Of a DNA stretch of 64,000 nt, positions 54,839 to 64,000 are shown piece by piece. The notes beneath the pieces are model-generated. The model worked only from the letters and a program-made list of their open reading frames with translations. It ran no database searches and had not been told where the DNA came from. The DNA is from Piezodorus guildinii (lineage: Eukaryota; Arthropoda; Insecta; Hemiptera; Pentatomidae): the NCBI GenBank assembly GCA_023052935.1, contig CM041297.1, positions 49,829,917 through 49,893,916 on the forward strand. Reading direction: 5' to 3'. Both the position numbers and the translations under genes were made by a program. Within the stretch, counting starts at the first letter, position 1; each line of letters begins with the position of its first letter.

Positions 54839-56160
54839 GATAAATAAGCGAGTTATTAACAGGTTAAACTTAAGTAAGGTAAACGAGAGGAAAGCATTTA
54901 AAACGATTTGGACATATACTTTGTGGAGAGTAACAACTTTTCCAATGATATATTGTTAGGATTAGATGTCATCACTAAATTGCAACTTCAAGTTCGAGAT
55001 GAAAATCTAAAAATATTACAAAGAACGAATTTATGACATTAGAAGCTACAGAGGAGATAATGAAAAAAATTGACTAGGCAGATAATTTATTGATGAAGAT
55101 TAAAACTGAAAAGAAACAAAACTATCAATAGCTATCATGATTTTAATAATAAGAGATCCAAAGATGTATTTAAATTTAAAGAGATTATATCTGTGGAGGT
55201 CGAAAAAAAATGGTTAAGTCAAAATTTTCCATTTTACAGGTGAGCTACTTAAACTTTACTTAATACCCAAAATAGAGTTATAACATACAGCTTTCTTTCC
55301 ACCTTAAATTTCTTCCAACAAAATATTTCTTTAACCAACTTAACACGACGTGGGAGACGGTCTGAGGGAGCGATACGTGGAGTTAACTCATTTTTGATAT
55401 AATTCGAGTTATCCAGTTTTTTTAGGAACCGCCACAGATATATCACATTATAGATGAAAAGAAGATGGTAGAAGGACTAGGTTATGTATTAATTTTAGAA
55501 ACCTAAATAAATTAGTAGTCCCTTAATGCTATCCATTTCCAAACATTAATGATGTTATAGATAAAATATCTGATTGTAAATATTTTTCCACATTAATTCT
55601 GCTTTTTGGTGTATTCCCAAACGAGAAAAAAGTGACCCCAGAGAGGAAGATGTATATAATTATTTCATATTTATGAACATATGCTTAATTGTTTAAGGAT
55701 TTTGAATTGCACAGTTGTAGGTTATTAAAATGTAATTTAATTTATTCTTTGATGCAATAAAATCTGTTTAAACCCAACTTACATTATTATTATTCACATA
55801 TATTTGAAGGAGTAGACGCACAAGTCGGTTCAAACATGCGGGCAGACGATAAAATGATTTCTCTGTCATATTACGAAGGCGTGCGTTGATTATTTGGTTA
55901 AATCCCCCTCCTTTGCCACCGATCGTATCGTTGATACCTTATCACGAAAACACAATAGTTCCCTCATATAATTGTCACGGTAAGGCTTATGTAGGTGCTT
56001 ATACGTATAGATGTGTCTCTTTTTATCAACCTTGTTCTTTGCTAACAACAAATATAGAAAAACAAGTATATAGTATGTACACAAAAAAAGCATTGGCTTA
56101 AAAATTTTGGCTGGCATTAAAAATGAAAAAACTCACGTTTTGTGGATAAATTTTTTTTGT
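54839..56160. other. AT-rich DNA, nothing recognised
   Basis: Short frames (55249-55446, 55886-56101) have no features I can support. Confidence 0.4.
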
Positions 56161-56520
56161 GTTGGCGCTTTTTCGACACGCCCTATCTCTTCAGGTGTTG
56201 CTCAAATCAAATTTTGGCGACAGTTCCATGGTGAACATTTTAGTTACATATCATTTGCCGCTAGGACCTACAGTTAAGAAAATATATAGGTTTCAATAAA
56301 AAAACGTTTTTTAAAATTTGTTTTCTCGTTTTTTCCATACTCGAAAATGTAAAACGCATGCGGTTGGTATTGCTAGAATTAAAAATTATCCGACAGTTTT
56401 TTTTTTTTTTTCAGCAATTTAATCGAGAATGTTATTTCTCAAGTAAGATTTGTCGCTAGAACCCACAGTTCAACAGCTATATTGGTTTGAATACAAAAAG
56501 GTACGTTTAAAACCATTTTT
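56161..56520 (+). repeat. Repeat unit Q, copies 4 and 5
   Basis: Unit 4 (56161-56310): GTTGGCGCTT, CAGGTGTTGCTCAAATC, GCGACAGTTCCATGG, CATTTGCCGCTAGGACCTAC. Unit 5 (about 56420-56520): GATTTGTCGCTAGAACCCAC then AGCTATATTGGTTTGAAT. They match the inverse of units 1-3 at 1.9-3.2 kb and lie about 200 bp apart. Confidence 0.6.
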
Positions 56521-57571
56521 TTCTGTAAACTTTTTTTATTTTAATCAATCGAAAATTCACAAATTTCTTCTTGCTGGTGAAAATCAGTTCATTATAGATC
56601 GACATACCCATAATCTATTGTTTTTTGCAGTTGAGGGAGAAATAAATTTCATATTGAGTATTTTCGATCACTGGAAAAAAAAAAAAAAAAATTCAAGAGA
56701 AACTCAATAGGAAACTAATTTCTCCCTTGCTGCAAAAACAATAGCATGTGCTGAAAAATAAAAAACTTTAAATTGAAAAAAAATAGTTTAATATAACACT
56801 GTAACGCAAAAAAGTATCTGTAATTACTTTTGCCTAACTAAAATACCATTTAAACGATAAGCGAGGAAATGACAAAATATAGCAATAATTATACCAAAAT
56901 TTTAAGGAAAATAAAAGAAAACTACATTATAACCACTTTTTATTCAGATTGTCTCAACAAAATCTGCTGAGATCAAGATAGAAATAACAACATACTAAAA
57001 TCAAACATTTGTCTAGAAAGATATTATGGTACTAACAAAACTCGAAATAATTTTTTGTTCATAACTTTAAATAATAAAACGAAGGTAAAACCTTCTGCTA
57101 GACTTTGAGAAATACTGAGAAACAACAAGAAATATTTCGGCATATTCCATACTCCACCAGAGTAATTGCATGCAGGGAGAATAAGAGTAATTTTTGTACT
57201 TAAATTACACTTTGGGAGAAGGGTAAACAACAATTACTAAAAGAAGAAGTTGTAATTTGTCCGCATATCTGCCATCGTGGAAGGCTCAATGGGCCTGTAT
57301 GATTATAGTAAACTAAAAGGGAATGTCCAACAGGTGCTACCGCTTCAATCAATGGCCCCATACCTGGCTTAGCAAGGACAGCGAGGCTATTCAAAACGGA
57401 GCGTCTTCTTTCACGGGCAACATCTGCCATCTCAGTGGCTTCTCAAAATAACCACTTGGGAATAACCCACTTCATTATGTAATACATAAGAAAACTGACC
57501 TGTATTAATAATATTTGTACAATCACCATGAACTAGATAAACTTTCTTTTTACTAGGAACATAACTATATA
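56521..57571. other. Unassigned DNA with one odd minus-strand frame
   Basis: A minus frame at 57430-57200 begins MADVARERRRSVLNSLAVLA and continues KPGMGPLIEAVAPVGHSLL in ordinary-looking codons, unlike the noise frames. I do not recognise the family. It might be an exon or an element fragment. Confidence 0.3.
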
Positions 57572-58138
57572 TCTATACTAATATTATAAAGCTGAAGAGT
57601 TTGTTTCTTTGTTGGTTTAAAAGCGATAATCTTAGGAACTGGCGATAATAATTCAACTGGTTCGAATTGAAAAAATCTTTTTTGTGTTGGATAGTCCATT
57701 TATGGAGGAAGGCTTAAGGCTATATAACATCACGCTGCAACCAATAGGAGCGCAGAATCAGTGAAAAATGTGTTAAAAATGGGGGAAATTAATCTCGCAT
57801 CCCAATGATTCCAAATGATTTACCTTTTAATTTTAATAAATTTTAATTCTATTTTCCGTTAAGTTATGTTTTGCCATAATAATTAATAAATCACACAGGC
57901 GCATACATTTAAACAAGTATAAATCGATTGACGTCAAAACTGCTTTTCACACGGCAAACTATATGTCGCGTTGTCAAGATCGAGTTGCGGAGAAAATCTA
58001 TATGTTCTTCTGCAACAAGAAAATAAAACTAAAAATATCATTTACGCAAAGTACTTTAAAATATATTCTTTTTAAAACTTCTTAATCGCGATCATAATAA
58101 CAGAAATTGAGGCTGACGAAATCGCGGCCAACAGCTAG
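57572..58138 (+). mobile_element. Non-autonomous Helitron, 567 bp
   Basis: Begins TCTATACTAATATTATAAAG and GCTGAAGAGTTTGTTT, a very common arthropod Helitron 5' end, and finishes GCGGCCAACAGCTAG. It sits between A (57571) and T (58139) with no target duplication, as Helitrons do. No Rep or helicase coding is present. Confidence 0.88.
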
Positions 58139-58139
58139 T

Positions 58140-59486
58140 TATAAATATTGTTAGGAAAATAGTTATCGTATGGTCATTATAACGTGGTAAATGCTATAAT
58201 GAAAATTGCGTATTTGGTAACAGGATGACCATTTAAAGGAGTTTTAGTAACTAAAAAAAGATAAGAAAGTATTTCTACAAATCCCATGATAATAAGTACC
58301 TTAAAAAAGAACGTTACATCTTCAATTTGGATACATAATCGAGAAAAAGCAATTATTTTCAAAGTTTTGACAAAAAAATTACAGACATTTTGTTAGGATA
58401 AACATTGGGCTGACAAGTTAAACAATAATTTAAAAGCGAAACTTAAATAGCCAAACCAATTACAGAGAGTAGCTGAGAAGGGATGAAGAGAAGTTGTACT
58501 GGAAATGGGCTTTCTTAAGTCTTAATTGATTAACTTGCTGGTAAAATTAACTCGCTCCCAAACAACTTCAGCAACTTGGCCCAGAAAAAAGTCTTGGTAC
58601 CAATACAAGGGGTAAGAAATACTCAATACAACAAGAAGAGGTTTCTTTCTTCACCAAACTTATAAATAATTAAATTTTATAATAATCAAGCTATCTTTAG
58701 AATCTCCAAAATATAAAAATTAATACTATATCCAGAACCCAGAGCTCCACTATTGACTAAAGGAATTTTCGGAATGCTTTAACAAAACAATAAAATGAAC
58801 AATTGTAGGGAACTATTCTATTAATCTATAAGTCCGGTTTTGGGCTGTGGCAGAATAATTGAGACTTTTAATTCCAAAAGGTACTAACTAAATCCATTCA
58901 AGAAAATTTTACAGAAAGCGCAAAAATCTCTCATTAACTATATAATAAAACAACATATTTGATTTTTTTCGCATTAATATCTAGAATTTTTTAAGTTGTG
59001 GAATGAAATTAAATGTGTAATTGATACTTTTAGAAATAATTCTAGTTTTAGGTCCCGTTTTTAAAGGACTTGACTGCTCATAAGATATAATCAAATAGAA
59101 GATTTAGATAAAACTAAATGACGAGAATACAAATAGGACAAAATATCAATTTCGTAAAAAATGTCCTTTAGTACCTTTTGGAAATCAACGTCTTAATTTT
59201 ATATATATATAAACTCTATTATATCGTCTGTGCATGAACCCTGAAGGGCTTTCTCCTAGCCTCGATAAAGTGAGTACTCGAAGATTGCGGGAGGATTAGA
59301 CGGTTTTATCACAATCACTGCATTGTACAGTCGTTGGTCTAGAAACAGAAGGTTAAACATTTCTTCCTTAAAATCTACCTTCTCTATCACATCGATGAGG
59401 GATGTGTTCTTACAAATCTACAGACTACTTCCATTCCTCTTGGTGCCTCATAGGTCATTTAAATACTTACTATAACCATTTTTTTG
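58140..59486. other. AT-rich DNA, nothing recognised
   Basis: A patch at 59225-59420 (GCATGAACCCTGAAGGGC) is less AT-rich but unassigned. Confidence 0.4.
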
Positions 59487-60015
59487 TTAGTTTTTTTTAA
59501 TGAAATTTACAGCTGTATTAGTTAATACATCGAGTAAAATAGCTGATAATATATATAGATAATAGACATGAAGAGAATATGTCAATTGGCAGCATCCCAC
59601 TAGGTGATCTAAACTAGAAGGTTTCGAGGCCATCTTCTTTTCAGACGCCTCCGAGGATTGTCAGAAATGGAAGGGAAACCAAGGATTGAAACTAGTGGGT
59701 TTATTATATTGATATTAGGATTGATATCTCGTATGGGCTAAATCAGTAACATAAGGGACATTAAGGTATTTATGGATGAGTTTGTTGGTAACAAAGTAAG
59801 GAGCATTGAGAAGTTTTCGAAGGATTTTGGATTATAAGGATTGAATAGGGGACCATTTGATGGTTTAGTAGAGCCCCAAAGGTCAATTCCGCACTTCCAG
59901 ATAGACCTTATGATGGTTATATAGATGAGTCTTTTGTATTTAAGTGGAAGGTCAGAGCGTCTGTACAGTAAGTGTTAAAGTAAGCGAAAGCGACGGGCAG
60001 CTTCTTGTCCTTTCA
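59487..60015 (-). mobile_element. LINE family 2, 5'-truncated copy
   Basis: The minus-strand tail reads as T at 59491-59498, then the 3' UTR (TTTACAGCTGTATTAG). The decayed ORF2 C-terminus on the minus strand reads SKILRKLLNAPYFVTNKL, with stops and shifts. Homologous to the copy at 63442-64000. Confidence 0.8.
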
Positions 60016-61834
60016 GTCTTGGAGCGGATATAAGTATTGTTAAATATGAATCTACAGTAATAATTTCACCATAATTAAGAAATGGAACAGAGTATGAACC
60101 TTCTTAATTTACATAAAACCACGAACTAGAACATTTTTATTTTATTTATTTATTACGTTTTTTAAATACGCTGTATTTTTGTAGCAAGTGATAATTAGTC
60201 AATTAAGACTGAACAATACTCTGGAGTAGACTGACATTATCGCGGGTGAGTCAGAAGGGACAGTAACGACTAGGGGGTGACCACCAGCTGAGAAGCCAGA
60301 TGTTATTACAGAGACAGATCACCTCGTTACATCGGGACATTGTGTAGGAGGGGATCTTCTTCATCAGTCCCTAACAGAATTTATTATATCTTTTTGGGGA
60401 GCAACGTAGTGAAAAAATAACCCGACCCCACCAAAGGATTCTCTGAATACCAAATTAGGTTCTTCTACTCAGTAAAGGGGAATCGAAAACATCCTATTTT
60501 GCCTCAGATGGAGCAATAAATATATATATATATAATAAAAAATAACACCAGAGGAAATTTTTTTTTTAATTTAATCTTCATTGCAATTTACAATAAAATA
60601 CAACATAAATAATGATGTACCAAAGTAGACCAGTCTCTTATATGATCACAAAATAACATAAACATAAGATATAGACACATTAATAAATGAATATGAAAAA
60701 CTTCCACAATTTGAAAAAAGAAAAAGAATTAGATCAAATGTATCTGACAGTAATATATGTTTTGTTCGTTTGTCTACATACCGCTTTGTACTAATTTTGG
60801 TATAGCTTTCAATATTTGTAATAAAAATTTTTTTGTTAATGAAACAATGGGAAAAAATTGTTTACTAAGCTTGTTTTTCTAAATTTTAAAAACAGGTACT
60901 CTCAATTCTGAATGCATGTTTTTGATTCTATTATTATATTGGTAATTTCCACAGGTTCTTATACATTTAGTTTGTAAATTTTGTATAATTTGATTTACAC
61001 ATATAGCTAAATATCGGGCATGCATAGCCTGGTCGTAAACAAGCCTTTTATAACAATAATTTATTATTTACATTTAATTTAGAGAGAATCTGTTAAAATA
61101 TGGATATAAAGTACACAGAGCTCTGTTGGCTTTGTTACACACATAATTTGTGTGCTGTGTAAAAGTCAGTATTTTTTTATCCATGACCAGATATTTCATG
61201 TCATTTGACCAAGCTATAGGGGAAGTATAAATTTACTATAAAATAATATAAGTATATAAAAACAGGAAAATAATAAATCATTCTATTAAATGACAGGATT
61301 ATTGTAAATAAAACATTTAGTTTGAGTTAACTCGTTTAAAACAAGATAAATGTTGTGTGAAATTGATTATTTTCAGTAACAACAAAAGATAACTAAGAAT
61401 TCTAAAAGAAGTATAGGAACAGATGGGCATGTTTCAAAGTTTTTTTAAACCAATATAAAATAGCACAACACTATCAAGCATGTAGATGGACAATTCATTC
61501 ATTTCTTTCATAAATATAATTATTAATATTTCCATAAAGCAGCTCACACAAAATATCCTATAAATTGAAATAAAATGATATTTTTTATTCTGGAACATAC
61601 GAGTCTCTTTTTTCCTGTTTTTTAAATTTATAATTCTTTACTCTAGGAATTCATTACCGTAAATTAATTATATTACAATCCGAATAATCACTAAATTTTA
61701 TATAAACTTCCTTTGAAAAGTCATTCAATGTTTATTACTTTTATACAACGTTTACACTTAATTAAAGTTTAAAGGCATAGTAATAAAATATTAGGCATAA
61801 TTAGCATAAAAGTTGGTATATTTTAGAGAGAGAG
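60016..61834. other. AT-rich DNA, mostly unassigned
   Basis: 60230-60420 is less AT-rich (GGGTGACCACCAGCTGAG) but shows no family I recognise. The rest is low complexity. Confidence 0.4.
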
Positions 61835-62215
61835 AGAGAGAGTGCCTGATGATGAGCAAGACGTGACGGAAACGAAATCGGGTTCATTACAATATTAATA
61901 AATAATGAAAACATTAATTTAATTTGAGAGTTACAAAAATTATCATATTATCATTATTTGTATCTATAATATTTAAGTATGTTGGTAATTTTTCTGTTTT
62001 ATTTCAAATGTTATCATTGTCACTACATTAAAAAAAAATTTCATTATCATATTAATATGTACTTTTATTCTGATGTTTGTAGCCCTGATGATAGCTCACA
62101 AGCTTGAGCCGAAACGTTGACAAAATTAAACATTTTAAAAAAAATTACTGATTCCTGATTATTCCACCTATAATAGTTTCTACAGTCGACTATACATCCT
62201 CAATAACGAATCAAT
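61835..62215 (+). mobile_element. Penelope-like terminal region with two hammerhead-like cores
   Basis: A (GA)n tract is followed by CTGATGA (61846-61852) ... GAAAC (61869-61873). A second, better core lies at 62085-62115. The sequence after it (TACAGTCGACTATACATCCT) is shared with the relic at 25070-25095. No reverse transcriptase remains. Confidence 0.6.
62085..62115 (+). ncRNA. Candidate hammerhead ribozyme core
   Basis: CTGATGA at 62085-62091, a 5-bp stem II (GCTCA 62094-62098 with TGAGC 62105-62109) and GAAAC at 62111-62115. These are the two invariant boxes of the hammerhead at the right spacing. Penelope-like elements are known to carry such ribozymes. Stem I, stem III and the cleavage site cannot be fixed by eye, so activity is unproven. 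Confidence 0.55.
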
Positions 62216-62220
62216 AATAT

Positions 62221-62227
<7 letters not shown>

Positions 62228-62302
<75 letters not shown>
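62228..62302. repeat. (TA)n microsatellite
   Basis: About 37 nearly perfect TA units, ending in AAATATATAA. Confidence 0.95.
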
Positions 62303-62305
<3 letters not shown>

Positions 62306-62339
62306 TATATAAAAATCATTTAAATATGTACCAACATAT

Positions 62340-62600
62340 TTCCTAATCTTGTTGAGTTATTTAAAGTGAGCTAGGATGTGGAAGATTGATCATCGAAGAG
62401 ATGGAGAAATAAATCGTGTTTAGATGAGGTTAGGGAAAAAAGTTTACGAACGGAGATGGGCAAGGAATTCCCAAATAAGGCGGCTTGGATGAAATGGGAT
62501 TTTTTCATCTGGATGAAAGGAAGCAGTTTTCTCTTAAGGAATGTATATGTAAATCGGCAGGTAGAGATTTATGGAAAAACTAAAGTGCTTTGGTTTCGAT
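62340..62600 (-). pseudogene. CR1/L2-like LINE C-terminal relic
   Basis: The minus strand reads MKKSHFIQAALFGNSLPIS then VRKLFSLTSSKHDLFLHL, the same WNSLP-type C-terminal signature as at 37010-37140 but with W changed to G. The (TA)n tract on its 3' side may have grown from the element's terminal microsatellite (inference). Confidence 0.6.
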
Positions 62601-62640
62601 ATTTCAGTTTAGAGTTTAAAACAACACAATTTAAGTGAAC

Positions 62641-63441
62641 TAGGTTTTAATAACTACTTGTAATAAACATATTAATGAAGAATATTACTAAATCATATCC
62701 ATAAACATTATAGTTTTGAAAAACCGAGATTTTTTTTTAAACTAAACAATAATAGATATAATTTTCGATAGCTTATCGGTTCAAGTTAAAATGTTTTGTT
62801 TATAAAATAATTCATGCACCTTTTACTGGTGATATAATGTAAAACTACAGTTTAAATTTTTTAATGTAATTTAATGTTTATACATTTGATATTTATAAAT
62901 ACCATTTGGTTAATTCCTTAAACAGTTGCTCACTATTTTAAGCAAGATTAATTTTCCGTCCTAGCCAGTTGAAAACACAACCGAGGCTTGGCTCTTAAAG
63001 TCAAAATTCGTCTAAAAACATCGAATTTTGTCGTCGTTTAACCGCCTGTGCATAGGATTTTCCTATTCGGAAATAAAAAAAAATATATATATTAAAAGAC
63101 CTTATTATTTTTTTTTCTCTTAAAGATAAGAAATTGCGGTTGAAGCTAATGCCTTAAAGCACCTTAACTACAATTTTTTCAGAATATATAAACATTATTG
63201 ACAAAGTAAACAGAAGGAGAGAAAATAAACTATATTTACATATTTACAAATGATTTCGGAAGAATCACTTACTATCAGCAAAATGTATTGTTTATTTGTT
63301 AATTATAATCTGCTAGCCTAAATGACCTAAATATGTGGTAAAATTAAATTGAGATTATATATTGTTGTAGGAAATATTATAGAAAAAACCTACATACAAG
63401 AACGGATAAAATATTGAAAATATAAAATTTAGAAATTAAAA
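62641..63441. other. AT-rich DNA, nothing recognised
   Basis: No gene or repeat assigned. Confidence 0.4.
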
Positions 63442-64000
63442 CTTCATCTTGACAAACGTCTTACATGGAATCCTCATACTCGACTTAAACGACAGGAAAC
63501 TGCTCGTAGATATCGACTATTAAAACACTTGACAAACGATCAAAACTCTCTCTATACTTCAAAAAACTGATTTTCACAACCATAATTAGACCTATCTGGA
63601 CTTATGGCATAGAGCTATGGGGCTCCACTAAACCATCGAATTCCTCCCGCATCCAATCCTTGCAATCCAAAATCCTTCGACAAATCCTAGACGCTCCATA
63701 CTTTGTTACCAACAAACTCATCCATAGAGACCTGAATATCCCACTTGTTGCAGAAATTGCCCAAAAAAGATACTCCTCCTTTCATTCCAAATTACCAGCC
63801 CATACAAACCCGCTTGTCCGTATCCTCTCATCGGCATATATTCCCGATAATCCTCCGAGGCGTCTGAAAAGCCGGTGGCCTCGAGACCTGCTTACCGAAT
63901 AAACTCTGAAGTGCTACCACTGGGTAGATTCTTCTCAAGACTTTTCCAAGCCGATGTTCTGTAAATAGCTCATTTACTTGTTGTACTGTGTACAGTTGTA
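63442..64000 (+). mobile_element. LINE family 2, best copy, runs off the window
   Basis: 5'-truncated: it begins with the codons for HLDKRLTWNPHTRLKRQE at 63447 and continues to the 3' UTR (TGTACAGTTGTA at the window edge). The end of the element lies beyond 64000. It gives the sense-strand reading for the copies at 4895, 44154 and 59487. Confidence 0.85.
63447..63902 (+). pseudogene. LINE family 2 ORF2 C-terminus
   Basis: The first 18 codons (LDKRLTWNPHTRLKRQE) are followed by a frame change and stops around 63500-63640. The frame at 63660-63902 then reads QSKILRQILDAPYFVTNKL, IHRDLNIPLVAEIA and PPRRLKSRWPRDLLTE, ending at TAA. It parallels the family 1 C-terminus (KVLRTIVDAPYYVTNK, PRRLKRQWPRDLL), so the two families are related Jockey-type lineages. 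It has no catalytic region and is a fragment. Confidence 0.87.

Noticed and set aside
1..64000. CRISPR arrays, prokaryotic operons, phage or LTR-retrovirus genes
   Set aside because: No regularly spaced short direct repeats, no ribosome binding sites ahead of dense ORFs, and no protease/integrase/envelope motifs were seen; the content is eukaryotic.

Overview
This is a 64 kb, strongly AT-rich stretch of arthropod (most likely insect, perhaps hemipteran) nuclear DNA. The evidence is eukaryotic throughout: non-LTR retrotransposons with poly(A) tails, tRNA-derived SINEs, mariner transposons flanked by TA, a Helitron and microsatellites. I find no host protein-coding gene that I can defend and no stand-alone tRNA or rRNA gene. 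Nearly every recognisable unit is a transposable element or a relic of one, often nested. The taxonomic call rests only on the style of the repeats.

The centrepiece is an almost intact Jockey-type LINE at 27164-32108, bounded by an 11-bp target-site duplication (TSD). ORF1 is a gag-like protein with three zinc knuckles and ORF2 has endonuclease and reverse transcriptase domains. One UAA followed directly by AUG separates the two ORFs, in the same frame. Truncated minus-strand relatives lie at 518-1546 and 18119-19431. A second Jockey-like family has four partial copies (4895, 44154, 59487, 63442). A third 5'-truncated LINE is at 53646-54825, an RTE-type LINE at 45200-46032, two CR1/L2-like tails at 36443 and 62340, and an RNase-H-type LINE tail at 8641-9180.

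DNA transposons: one mariner family has a near-complete 1284-bp copy (22811-24094) whose D,D34D triad is present but whose frame is broken near the C-terminus, plus two internally deleted copies of 900 and 910 bp (39848, 50758). Two older, different mariners lie at 15908 and 44028, and a 567-bp non-autonomous Helitron at 57572-58138.

SINEs and unclassified repeats: SINE family A (T-rich tail) and SINE family B (A-rich tail) both have RNA polymerase III A and B boxes. At least nine segments belong to an unclassified 0.85-0.9 kb repeat, called R here, which ends in a hairpin. A roughly 150-bp unit Q and a roughly 0.65-kb unit C recur as well. Three loci (19.6-20.4, 24.86-25.08 and 61.8-62.2 kb) carry Penelope-like terminal signatures. 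They have inverted repeats, a GCCGAAAC-type core and, at 62085 and 61846, CTGATGA...GAAAC boxes like hammerhead ribozymes.

The nesting gives a relative chronology: RTE into SINE A, a CR1-like LINE into SINE B, SINE B into R, mariner into R, a LINE tail into an old mariner, and an RTE tail into a LINE 3' UTR. Matching TSDs support most of these. The remaining stretches are AT-rich DNA with short ORFs I do not believe, plus a few blocks of richer composition whose identity I cannot determine.
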